A DNA stretch of 64,000 bases from Echinometra lucunter. Its lineage: Eukaryota > Echinodermata > Echinoidea > Camarodonta > Echinometridae. The notes beneath the pieces were generated by a model that did no database searches, had not been told where the DNA came from, and was given only the letters and a program-made list of their open reading frames with translations. Shown here in pieces: positions 25,478 to 35,379 of the stretch. The position numbers and the translations under genes are program-made. The first letter of the stretch is position 1. Every line of letters starts with the position of its first letter. Location: NCBI GenBank assembly GCA_029962745.1, contig CM057160.1:2137884-2201883 (forward strand), read 5' to 3'.

Positions 25478-25639
25478 TAAGGGAGGGGGGGGGGGGGGAT
25501 CTCTCTGTTGTTTTTCGAGAGTTGTATTGAGGGGCACTAGTGCCCTGCCACCCTGGGAGCGTCAACTTTGCCAGTTAGGATGTGTTTGGGTGCGTGGGGT
25601 TCATGTGCTGTGGGTTGTGGTGTGTTTGAGGATGGGTGT

Positions 25640-25800
25640 TAGGAGGTGCTGTGGTCCAGTTGTCTGGAGACACGAGGATCTGGGTTCGGTCTCCGGCACG
25701 GCACTTATGCCTTGAGCGAGTAATTCTGCATTGCTCTTTATCGTATACCAAATAAATTAACCGGCTAGTGGGATACTGATGCCAACGTGTGCATGTTTGT
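25640..25800 (+). mobile_element. tRNA-derived SINE-like sequence
   Basis: gctgtggtccagttgtctgg resembles a polymerase III A box and gggttcggtctcc a B box, spaced as in tRNA-derived SINEs. Repeated in copy 4 at 53150-53300. Confidence 0.5.
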
Positions 25801-25913
25801 TTGTTTTTTTTTTTTAAAGAGGGTATGCTAGGATGTGGTATGTGTGAATGCAGGAGTGAAAGAGGGAGAGTGCAATAAAGAGGGAACGACAATTGTGAGT
25901 GTGATTCATGAGG

Positions 25914-26165
25914 TTACCAAAATGTGGCCGTCAATGTCCTGCACATTTTGGTAACAAAACCAAATGTTCAGTTACCAAAATGTGCAGTAACCTAGTACTG
26001 CACATTTTCATTTTGGTTCCGTTACCAAAATGTGCAGTTACCGAAATATGCAGTAGCATAGTAGTAACATTAGTAACTGCACATTTTGGTAACTTGCACA
26101 TCTTGGCTTTGTACCAAAATGTGAAACCAAATGTGCAATTTACCAACATAACCAAAATGTGCGGC
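25914..26165. repeat. Array of alternating GTTACCAAAATGTGC palindromic words, copy 3
   Basis: gttaccaaaatgtgcag and its reverse complement ctgcacattttggtaac alternate about ten times, so many hairpins are possible. Same array in copy 4. Confidence 0.8.
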
Positions 26166-26953
26166 TGATGGCCACTGCTGTTATTTCGCCGTCAGCTTGC
26201 AGGGGTCTCCACGGAAAAAGCGGCCGTCCTTGGGTCTGGATCGTTCCCCCAAATCTCCCAATCAGGTTAGTGATGTCGACGACGGTGACGGGCTCGGCGT
26301 GCATGTGGCACGCGGATTAAGGAAGACTGTGCAGTGGAATTATGTCACAGTCTCCGCGCAACGAAAAGGGCGGACGCAGTCCAAAAAATGTTTTTATCCG
26401 TAAAAGAATTCGCCTGGTCAGGCTTACTGGATTGATTGGCTGATCTAGGTATTACGAATGAATGATCGATTAACTGATTTATGATCTAAGGCCATGCACA
26501 CTCAGACTCTTTATGACAATCAGAATTATGCCAGCTTTAATGTTAGATTTTACAAAAATTATTTATTTCCAAAACAATCAGTAAATCTATACTCACTCAA
26601 GCATTGCATGATTCATTTCAGAAAGCAACACAGCGAAAGATATCTACTATTGTCTGAAAGCTCTTAGAACATGAACATTCATAAAATCGCAACAGTTAAC
26701 ACTGCTTTCAACTACTACTAACTCTTATTGTCTGTTCCAAATTCGGCACCTTTTAGCAACGTGAACTTTGCTCATAAAAGCGGAAATTTTTGTTGATGGT
26801 GTTTGAACGCAGAGATCCTGGGCAATACGCAGGTATGAATTTTTCTATGAATAGTTTTAGATATTAATTTGAGATTTTGACAACTGTGGAATCGTTGGGG
26901 GAAGACTGTAACAATATGTAAGTGATTTCCTTTTTTTCATCACATAAACACAG
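26166..26953. other. Intron upstream of HYR exon, copy 3
   Basis: Homologous to copies 1, 2 and 4. It contains the counterpart of candidate exon 6395-6469 (around 26760-26832), here with an in-frame stop. The MITE found in copies 1 and 2 is absent. Confidence 0.6.
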
Positions 26954-27200
26954 ATTCTGTACCGCCGACGATTGTGTGTCCACAAGAATCACGAGTAACC
27001 TACAAACGCCATCCAGTACGCCCCACGGTTGCTTCACGACAACGTTGATAACTCCGGAATTCTGAGTCAGAGTATAGGCTACATACCCAACAGCTTGTCA
27101 CCTGGTTCCCGATTCCCACTAGGAAATTCTACAATTACGATATTCGTCGATGACTCTTCCCAAAATCGAGCGAATTGCAGCTTCAACGTGGACGTGACTC
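26954..27200 (+). CDS. Gene A HYR domain exon (copy 3, frameshifted)
   Basis: Acceptor cataaacacag, donor gactc|gtgagt. It encodes a hyalin repeat but has two single-base losses against copy 4 (caagaatc for caagacatc and aacctac for aactctac), giving 247 nt and a premature stop. The 3' half ([31 protein letters not shown]) is intact. Either two sequencing errors or a decayed exon; if real, gene A cannot include it in frame. Confidence 0.75.
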
Positions 27201-27237
27201 GTGAGTTTTCATTTTTGTGCATTGTTTGACGTGGTAG

Positions 27238-28015
27238 CTATAGACCAATTTCATCTCCGGTTGAAGTGTTTGGCCCTCTATCGGCGACGCCATTGCTGCG
27301 GTGATTAAGCGTGCTGACCGCGATTGGCTCTGTGTACAAATTGAATGTAAGATGTGAGATATGCCCTGATATTGTTCCATCTATTTTATTCTAAATCAAT
27401 AAAATGAAGCATGAATACATGGGTAGATGAGATAGGACAATGGACATATCTGACAGATCACGATATGATGTATTTTTGTACTTTCGATGGTTTTTCAGCT
27501 TAGTTTTGTCAGTAAAAGTTCGATTGCAGCATAGAAGCCGTAGAAAACGGTAACCTAAACTTACCCTGTTTACGAAGTCATGTTTTCACTCGTTAAATTT
27601 TACGCCAAAGTACATAATGATAATGTTTCTTGACTTCAAAGTCCTTTCTGTAGATGTTTTTACCCACTGGCGACGAATTCCTTCACACTGCTTACGGAAA
27701 CCTGTGTAGGGAGTACGGCTTCTCACGCAAGCAGGCCTCATGAGTCAAAAGCGAAATTCACTCAGTTAGCTTCCAATTTTTAAACTTTCTCAAATTCTTG
27801 TTGCAATTGAGAACCGCACAGTTGTGCCCTGAACTTCCCTGATAATTCTCATTGCAAATGTTGAAAGAAATCTGCATACATTTGTCAAAAGAGACAAAAA
27901 ATCGAACGAATGTACATAACGCGCTATTGACTTGTGTACTATAAAAGTTGGAGCGCCCACCGCAGTATGTGTCGAGCAGTCTGCTGCACTCTTGCGTTGT
28001 GGGATTGGTCTATAG
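27238..28015. mobile_element. CTATAGACCAAT-ended element, copy 3
   Basis: The ends ctatagaccaat and attggtctatag are inverted repeats. Copies 1 and 2 show an empty site at the same intron position (ttagcgataatcgac). It is inserted in the same place in copy 4, so it predates the copy 3/4 split. Reverse-oriented relatives are at 1523-2255 and the matching region of copy 2. No protein recognised. Confidence 0.75.
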
Positions 28016-29280
28016 CGGTAATCGACTCCTCTGGCGTTCTGTGGGGAGGTTTTTTTTTTTTTTTTTTTTTTTGGGGGGGGGATGAATATGAACACAATGA
28101 TTAGTAAATAACAGTCTTCTTATCGTGTCGATTACATTTATAGTTGCCCTTAACCGTTCAGTGCCGATGGCACGTATGATGTGACAAACACATTTTTTCT
28201 GTTTCATCTGTTTCACGCGAAAGAAAAGAAAAGGAAAAAACAAGCGAAAAAGGATTGGTAGAAAATTGAAGTATAATAGCAATGAATATAAAAATCTATA
28301 ATAGGTAAACAAACATTCAAGATAGTGGACAGTTTATATACGAGCATAGAGACACCAGCCCTTCTCAAATATTAGGATAACACTGATCGTCGCAAACCTT
28401 AGGGCTCGAGGTGTAAGTGAAATCGTATAAAAGTAACTGAAAAATGAACAATGATTGATTAAGTCTGAGATTACTATAATCCCCTTCAAAAAAACTCCCT
28501 TCAGTACTTTCAGATGTCATTATATCACACCCCTGTCCTTTAAAAATGATTTTGCTGCCCAATCGTAAATAATCCATGACGGTGCATGTTGTCTGAATAT
28601 TGATGGTCAGATGTTTTCGTCATATTATAATATTATGGGAAATGATATACCTCATGAATTATTTGAAGCCTCTGAAGGATCCGCGGGCATGAAGTTCTCA
28701 ACTGACTGCTGGGCAGGGTGGCAAAAAATATTTGAATGGGCATAGTTCTACAGTTTTACTCAGAATCAGTTTGGTAGAAAGATATTCTAGATTAAACAGG
28801 TCTAGAACCATGACTAACCTTATGATAAGTTTCTGTTCAAATGATAACATTTTGACAAGAAATTTCGTTCATACAAACATATTTGGGAACGGCACTGAGG
28901 ATGCCGTATGAACAGCTTTTTTCAGGTCACAAGTAAAGCTTTACGGCTCCTCGGTAATCTCCATAGGGAACTTCAGTTTCCAGATCTCCTTTGGCATGTT
29001 AGGCTTTTAAACTTTCAAGGAAGTCAGTATTTTGTATACTTTACGAATTTAGAGGTTTAGTGAGCGCACGCATACAAGGTGCGTGCGTATAAACAATCAT
29101 TGGAAATCATACCACTATTCCCGTATCCTGATGACCCTACGTATCTTTATCATTGTTTATGGGTCACATAGTGTATACATTTGAAATAGCCGTTAGAGTA
29201 GTTATGGATGGGAAGTACAACTAGTTTATTGTGCTTCAGGCAAATAGCAAATCAGTAATTTTAGAGAGATAATCTTTATA
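28016..29280. other. HYR intron of copy 3
   Basis: T-run near 28048-28069 and AT-rich intron sequence. A deletion of about 225 bp relative to copy 4 lies at tttcatctgtttcacgcg (about 28200-28215). No exon recognised. Confidence 0.6.
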
Positions 29281-29867
29281 CAGGGTGGCCCAAAGAAAAC
29301 GGAACAGCTGTGATCCTTAATTTCAGCGAGATGAATAACATGAGAGAATTATTTACCATATTCAAATGAAAATTTATTTTCCAGTAAATTGACACCAGGA
29401 TCATCCATATTTTGACTCATGCGTTTACATGTTAGGGTCATTTCGTGAGAAAATGTCATTTTCAAAACTTACTACTTTAGCGACCGAATTCCTGTTACTT
29501 CAAAGAAAATCATTCACCCGACGGCATTCAATAGAAATGGATCATTGTCTGAATAAACGCGCGGTTGATTTCCTGTCATTGAAAACGAGATTATTCAGGC
29601 GGCAAGCCGTTTCTATGGAATGCCATCAGGTGGAAGGTTTTCCCTTTATCTCCATGATCTCAGTCGCAAAAGTAGCAAATTTTGAAAATGACATTGCCTC
29701 ACGGAATGAGTCCTAACATCAGAAAGCATGAGCCAAAATTAATGATTTTGGTGTCATTTTCAAGGAAAAGAATTTCTCTTCGAACCAAATGAACAATTAT
29801 CAGATCATGTTCTTCATCTCGCTGAAATTAAATAGCAATGGTGTTTCGTTCTTTCTGGACCACCCTG
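29281..29867. mobile_element. 587-bp Tc1/mariner-like foldback MITE
   Basis: Starts cagggtggcccaaagaaaa and ends ttctttctggaccaccctg, flanked by TA. Copy 4 carries the uninterrupted site ctttatataacc, giving a direct empty-site proof of a TA duplication. The element is one imperfect hairpin: arms of about 290 bp pair over their whole length, for example aatttcagcgagatgaa near both ends. An internal open frame of 95 codons is a by-product of the palindrome, with no transposase motif. Confidence 0.9.
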
Positions 29868-29948
29868 TATAACCATGATATCAATTAAACCCATGATGAT
29901 TATCATTTGCCTGTGTTTTTCTATTTTGTATTACTAGCATGCGAACAG

Positions 29949-30236
29949 TGCAAGAACTTCCAGTCATTTGCCCTCCGACCATAGAACTCTCTGTAGAAAC
30001 CGATCGTGGTGAAGGGTTCTTCACCTACCCCGAGCCAACGTTCACCATCACCTATTTACAGGGTTCCACGACTTACGTTCCTTACGGGAATATTACCATT
30101 GTGAGGCATTACGGTAACAGCTGTGGCTGTGCAAGACTAGCCATCTCTGAAAGATCACGTGCACATCTGATCACCGTGGAGATCTCAGATGGAACATTGT
30201 CAAAGACATGTGGTGAAGCAATTGTAACTGTGAGAG
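29949..30236 (+). CDS. Gene A second HYR-like exon (copy 3)
   Basis: The 288-nt exon, phase 1 to phase 1, after gcgaacag is open throughout, with [20 protein letters not shown], the CGC motif and [11 protein letters not shown]. It differs from copy 4 by only three residues. The donor reads gag|gttaaa, weaker than gag|gtaaaa in the other copies. Confidence 0.85.
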
Positions 30237-30483
30237 GTTAAAATGACAGTTTTTTTTCTGAATTGTGCGTTGTGAATTAAAATATTCTATATCATTATCT
30301 ATACGGGGTGATTTTCCGTAGTAAATATTTTCCATATTTTGCGGGGGGGGGGGGGGGGGTTACACAGCGGTCAATGTTTGTAATCATAATATTGACTACA
30401 ATGAATGAGGTATAACCTGTGCTGCCCTGAATTGCTCTGGATCCCATATAGATTGGCATATCATTCAATGCTAGTTATTACTT

Positions 30484-30556
30484 TCATCATCATCACTATC
30501 ATCACTGTCATCATCATCATTATCATCATCATCATCATTATCATCATCCTCATCAC
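30484..30556. repeat. (ATC)n microsatellite
   Basis: Tri-nucleotide tract about 35 bp upstream of the transmembrane exon. Also present in copy 4 (62474-62546). Confidence 0.9.
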
Positions 30557-30590
30557 CGTCGTAATTATTATGACTATTTCAATTGCACAG

Positions 30591-30695
30591 GTCGTCCGAA
30601 AAACCGGCCCGTCGTCATTGGTTGTACTGTGACTGCCATCCTTCTCCTCGTCATCATCGCACTAGTTGTCTCTCTTCTGTTGCTGTACCGAATGG
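30591..30695 (+). CDS. Gene A transmembrane exon
   Basis: Acceptor aattgcacag, donor atgg|gtaaga, 105 nt, phase 1 to phase 1, joining in frame to the preceding HYR-like exon. It encodes GRPKNRPVVIGCTV followed by a run of about 22 hydrophobic residues (AILLLVIIALVVSLLLL) and YRM. This is a single-pass type I membrane anchor. The exit phase fits the tail exon at 31652. Confidence 0.85.
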
Positions 30696-31651
30696 GTAAG
30701 AAACGTCTGCAGGCAAAGACCCTAAATGACACTTTTTTATGATACCTTGGGTCTTGAGAGAAGTCTAGCCCACTTGTCTTTCGGCTGTGTCACAAGTGCA
30801 ACGGTACTCTATCCCTGTAGACATCTTTCAGTCAATTCTTATAATCCGTTTCGACTTTGCTTTTTCTTTTTTTATTGCTTCTTTCACATCTTCATGAAAT
30901 CTTTGACTTGCGTATGTCTTCTTATTTCTTTGGTTCTTATCCTTTCCCTAAATGAGATGTTTACAGTACCGATTGACTCGTATGTGCCCAAAAGACTTTA
31001 CATTTTCAATCGACCAGTACTCCACTTAGAATAATGGATATGGTCATGAAAATATGGCAAAGATTAGAGGATGAATATCTATCATTTACTATATGCTACC
31101 ATAGGATAATTATTCGAAAACTGCAGATTTTGAAAAAGATCCATTCTTATTCTATTTTTAGAATTTGGGAAAAAGCAAAACAAACCCCCCTTGGCACCGT
31201 AAGATTTAACATTCTTTTTTCCATCGCTCTCTGTGCTGTACTCAGTTTCTGTTCCAATTTTCTAGTAATGTTGTCCACTTTTCAGCGCTATATGTCATTG
31301 TAGGAATGATGACTGAGCCCTGGTCGGGGCAAATTCGTTAAAATGCTGGAGCGCTATGATGGCACCTTGACTACAGCCGGAGTAAAATGACGGAGAGATT
31401 GGAATAATAAATGTGCCTGATGTGAGCATGATACGAGAAATTCCTATCATTTTCATGCTTCCCAAGCCTCCAAAATCCTCGCCATGAGGAGTTTCCGCCA
31501 GAAGCGTCAGGTTTAACAGATAAGAGCCCACTGTTTTATTATTATCATTATTATTATTGTTGTTGTTGTTGTTATCATCATTGTAATTACCATTATCATT
31601 AATATCATGACTAAAACTTGTTTCTCATCGAATCCATTATCATGATTATAG
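30696..31651. other. Last intron of gene A
   Basis: The first 310 bp match copy 4. Around 31310-31395 is a sequence resembling a SINE tail (gagcgctatgatggcacc), shared loosely with 33255-33275. TTG/TTA simple repeats near 31540-31575. Confidence 0.5.
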
Positions 31652-31719
31652 GGACGAAGGATGACCGAGAGAGGGGCAGCACGCAGACGAAAAGAGTAGA
31701 AAGGGCGAGAAAGAAATGA
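31652..31719 (+). CDS. Gene A terminal exon, cytoplasmic tail
   Basis: After the acceptor catgattatag, the exon joins in phase 1 to the transmembrane exon and reads GTKDDRERGSTQTKRVER followed by ARKK and TGA at 31717-31719. The many Lys/Arg residues right after the membrane span fit a stop-transfer and short cytoplasmic tail with no signalling motif. I did not see a clear AATAAA within about 500 bp. Confidence 0.65.
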
Positions 31720-32222
31720 GTGAGATACATGTGAACAAAGGCTACCGATAACTTAGGCGTGGAGAACTTGTAAAGACAATCTTCTCTGTGTCGACATCAA
31801 CCCGCGATATCGCTTTCATCATCCTTTTCTTGATGGCTGCTCTAAGTTTAGAAACCAGGATTTTTTTTTCTTTGGGTGATTGACAAGCTTGTATGATAAT
31901 TATGATAACGTTATGGTGGGAGAATTCTGGGTTTGGTATTATCGATATTTGGGTATATTTCGATTACTTGACATTGAAATCGAAAGAAAGTTCCACCAGT
32001 CTCGAGATTTTGCTATTATGAAAAGGCTCAGTAAGCATGTTATTATCGTTGATATTGTCATGCTATATGATCAACTGTGACTTACATATGAATATTCTAC
32101 GTTGATTTAGATAATGCTGACATCAGGTTTTTAGTACATTAGTATGTATTATGTGAAGCTTTATAGATTTAGTGGAAAGGTTCCTATGAAATATTTTCTA
32201 CCCATGTAAAACTTATAACACC
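31720..32222. other. Region downstream of gene A
   Basis: AT-rich, probably 3' UTR then intergenic. No further gene recognised. Confidence 0.5.
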
Positions 32223-32685
32223 ATCAATGCGGATAGTAAATGAAGAAGCTTAATGGGATATATCTATAATTTGTAAACAATTTTCGGCATTACTCCCAGT
32301 GTTAAAGATCGTATGTTCGATCTGTAATCAAAATCACAAGTCAGAAAAAATTGGAACCAGCGGGATTCGAACCTGCCATCTACTGCTTGCCGGGCAGCGA
32401 CTTAACCACTAGGCTATTCTGGTTCACGGCTAAGTCACGATAACTGGAGTCAAATACCCAAAATCCTCTTCTTTCTGACTCATTAATATGTAACGGTCCG
32501 CCGTGGAGACAATAGATAGTAAATGAAGAAGCTTAATGGGAGAAATTTATAATTTGTAAACAAAGCAGGTTCGAATCCCGCTGGTTCCAATTTTTTCTGA
32601 CTTGTGATTTTCATTACAGATCGAACATACGATCTTTAACACTGGGAGTAATGCCGAAAATTTGTTTACAAACTATCAATGCGGA
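32223..32685. mobile_element. Composite element with two tRNA-like ends and flanking direct repeats
   Basis: atcaatgcgga occurs at 32223-32233 and 32675-32685, flanking the unit. Inside are head-to-head copies of one sequence: on the minus strand a tRNA-like head (32353-32426, A box tagcctagtgg, B box ggttcgaatcc) plus tail, and on the plus strand a truncated version (32565-32671). A 50-bp piece (agtaaatgaagaagcttaat) is directly repeated at 32235 and 32515. The tRNA-like part does not form a proper acceptor stem, so it is not a working tRNA gene. Confidence 0.7.
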
Positions 32686-32713
32686 GGGAACTAGTTTACT
32701 AACAATACTTATG

Positions 32714-33020
32714 ATAATAATAATAATAATAATATAATAATAATAATAATAAAATAATAATAATAATAATACTAATAGAAATAATAATATGTCTTGTTTA
32801 CCCAGGGTAGCCTCTTCAGTACTAAGTACTGTTCTCCCAGAGGACCCTGCAAGAATATTATTACCCCTGCTTTAGCTTGAGCAACCGTGTAGCGCTTCGT
32901 GCACTCAAGGAATAATCCTACCAGGTACCCATTTACTACACCTGGGTCGAGTGTGGCAAATGTAGGTAGATGTCTTGCCAAAGGACATTAGTGCTGCGGC
33001 AGAAATAAAGTGATAAAGAG
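32714..33020 (-). mobile_element. SINE-like repeat with (AAT)n tail
   Basis: Shares the segment tacccagggtagcc...cttcagt and ggaccctgca with 41748-41990, and is joined to an AAT/TAA microsatellite (32714-32778) that would be its 3' tail on the minus strand. Confidence 0.5.
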
Positions 33021-33097
33021 AGCTATAAAGCGAAGTTTTTTTTTTTCTTATTTCGACCCCCCCCCCCTTAAAGGGCCTAGGTCACTTTTGTCATTGT

Positions 33098-33290
33098 AGG
33101 GTGTCGTGGTCTAGTATATAGGTACCCACCGGACTGTGAACCACGAGGTTCGTGATTTGAGGCCCGCCACGGCACACTGCATTTTGACAAGATTTTGCTT
33201 ATGTTCGTCTCTCTCCACCAAGGCATAAAGAAATACGTTAAGATTGTAGAGCGCTGTAATGGCAGCATGTGCTAAAGCCAGTGTCATAAC
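33098..33290 (+). mobile_element. tRNA-derived SINE-like sequence
   Basis: gtcgtggtctagtatatagg as A box region and cgaggttcgtgatttg as B box region, followed by a non-tRNA tail ending near ggcagcatgtgctaaagcc. Confidence 0.5.
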
Positions 33291-33425
33291 CTTTTAGCGT
33301 CATACTACAGGAGTCTCAGGGGTGACATAAACAAGTAGAAATTTTATATTTGTTTCATCTGTTCGGGTTTTTTGTTTGTTTTGTTTTTGATATTCTATCA
33401 ATACGTGGACTTACATACCGTATTA

Positions 33426-33712
33426 TACACACTAAGAAAAAAAAAATCAATTTTGAACCCTTCAAATGTAACTCTGGGAGCTCCCTTATGGGTACAACTT
33501 TGCACCTTTAATAGAAGCATTTGCACCTTTAAGGATGCAGTGAGCTACATTTTGCATCCTTAACGGTGCAGAGTTGTAACTTTTCGGGAAGGTGCAAATA
33601 TGCACCGGTCCCTTTGAATGTAAAAATGTCAGCACCCTAACATGCCCAAAGGGCAAAGTTGCACTTTTAAGGTGCAGACGGTCTTTTCCGGGTACACCCA
33701 AGTATTTTTAAG
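33426..33712. mobile_element. Foldback MITE with TTTGCACCTTTAA repeats
   Basis: Imperfect inverted ends (ctaagaaaaa and tatttttaagag). The interior holds tgcacctttaa and its complement several times on both strands. Likely non-autonomous DNA transposon. Confidence 0.5.
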
Positions 33713-34362
33713 AGCCCGAGTCCCAACTGCCAACAAAATATTTCAAGCAGCTGTCCTTTTCTAAGGTTGCACAATAGAATCTACAGGTGTGCTGTTCCTT
33801 GATGTCCGAGGTTCGATACCGCCAACATTATGGGAAAGCTTCAGTAGTGATTTTGTCACAAATAGAATATCGTTAATATTTCACTTTTTATTTGAATTAA
33901 AAGAGAGAAAATTGAACGATGATAAAATATGAATACGAAAGCCTAATTGTGTCCAGAAATCTGCGTATGTCGCATAATATAGCATTTTTGATTTGTGAAA
34001 GATAGTAAAATTTTACAATCCTAAAACCCGTAATTTGACACTTTTCCGATTACTTGCGGCAAACGAAAATGAAAATGGAATTTGTTAAATTACAGTTATT
34101 TTATGATGTTACATGTCAGATTAGTGCCCCACACATCCAGTCCCGAGCTAATTTGATTCATATTTCAGGAAATTTTGCCCGTACGTTGAAAGCCAGGCAG
34201 GAATCTTTTGTCTACGCATCTGCAAGGAAGGTCCGTTTAAGCGCATGCCTGACCTATTTTTTGCCTGGCGGCATCGAACATGGTTCAAAGGAATGAGTTA
34301 GATGTGACTCCAGCTCTGGGAACTCTTGGTACAACCAATTTCAAAAGGGTGCATCTTTGAAC
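33713..34362. other. Intergenic stretch before gap
   Basis: No recognisable gene or repeat. Confidence 0.5.
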
Positions 34363-34862
34363 NNNNNNNNNNNNNNNNNNNNNNNNNNNNNNNNNNNNNN
34401 NNNNNNNNNNNNNNNNNNNNNNNNNNNNNNNNNNNNNNNNNNNNNNNNNNNNNNNNNNNNNNNNNNNNNNNNNNNNNNNNNNNNNNNNNNNNNNNNNNNN
34501 NNNNNNNNNNNNNNNNNNNNNNNNNNNNNNNNNNNNNNNNNNNNNNNNNNNNNNNNNNNNNNNNNNNNNNNNNNNNNNNNNNNNNNNNNNNNNNNNNNNN
34601 NNNNNNNNNNNNNNNNNNNNNNNNNNNNNNNNNNNNNNNNNNNNNNNNNNNNNNNNNNNNNNNNNNNNNNNNNNNNNNNNNNNNNNNNNNNNNNNNNNNN
34701 NNNNNNNNNNNNNNNNNNNNNNNNNNNNNNNNNNNNNNNNNNNNNNNNNNNNNNNNNNNNNNNNNNNNNNNNNNNNNNNNNNNNNNNNNNNNNNNNNNNN
34801 NNNNNNNNNNNNNNNNNNNNNNNNNNNNNNNNNNNNNNNNNNNNNNNNNNNNNNNNNNNNNN
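34363..34862. other. Assembly gap (500 N)
   Basis: Exactly 500 N immediately upstream of gene B exon 1, so promoter and 5' UTR are hidden. Confidence 1.
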
Positions 34863-34875
34863 GCTGTTTAACGCC

Positions 34876-34933
34876 ATGAGGGCATATTTTTGGCTTGCTG
34901 CCTTCTTCTTCTGCCTTCACGGCCAATGGCCAA
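34876..34933 (+). CDS. Gene B exon 1, signal peptide
   Basis: The first ATG after the gap opens [19 protein letters not shown]: Arg2, a hydrophobic core and a small/polar end, typical of a secretory signal. It ends in phase 1 at ccaa|gtaagt, a near-consensus donor. The preceding bases tttaacgcc give no upstream in-frame ATG before the gap. Confidence 0.85.
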
Positions 34934-35347
34934 GTAAGTAAATCGTAAACGAACTAACATGAATTATCATTATTTGTATTACAACCAATGATAATTTGTT
35001 AAACTTAACTGATTGGTCACTTAAAAGAAAAGCTAAGCATGCTAAGTACCTGCAGAAGTGACATTTTACTTCAATCTTGGATTTAAGTAGAATGTTAATG
35101 AATAGGATTCGGATAATCCTGGTCCCTATTGTAATCCAAAAGCATCTCCATGCAAGTACAAACCATACTTATCTTGTACGTGTATATTGTAAAAAAAAAA
35201 CAACTGCTTCACCTGAAGAGAATTAAATCGAAAAAGCTGTGTACCCTGCATGTGTATTCCATATATTGTTGCCAATCTTCTCTTTTTTTTTCTGTATTTT
35301 AACTCTGAATGTCGTCGGACCTTTCAGACCCTTTGAACATTTCAATA

Positions 35348-35379
<32 letters not shown>

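Larger units (their letters stand above)
25478..31006 (+). repeat. Paralogous segment, copy 3 (gene A)
   Basis: Homologous to 52983-63000 from the motif ttaaggga-poly-G-atctctctg to the motif ctttacattttc. Besides two HYR exons and a transmembrane exon it has a 587-bp MITE absent from copy 4. It lacks about 225 bp present at 60585-60810 and lacks the 4.84-kb LTR element. Confidence 0.85.

Noticed and set aside
29429..29716. 95-codon open frame as a gene
   Set aside because: It lies wholly inside a palindromic MITE and has no domain or transposase motif.
30726..31034. 102-codon frame after the gene A membrane exon as the cytoplasmic tail
   Set aside because: It would need a weak acceptor (gatgtttacag). 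The exon at 31652 fits the phase and chemistry of a tail better.
32353..32426. Possible functional tRNA gene (minus strand)
   Set aside because: A and B boxes are present, but the acceptor stem does not pair when the A box is placed correctly, and the sequence continues into a repeat tail. It is a SINE-type head.
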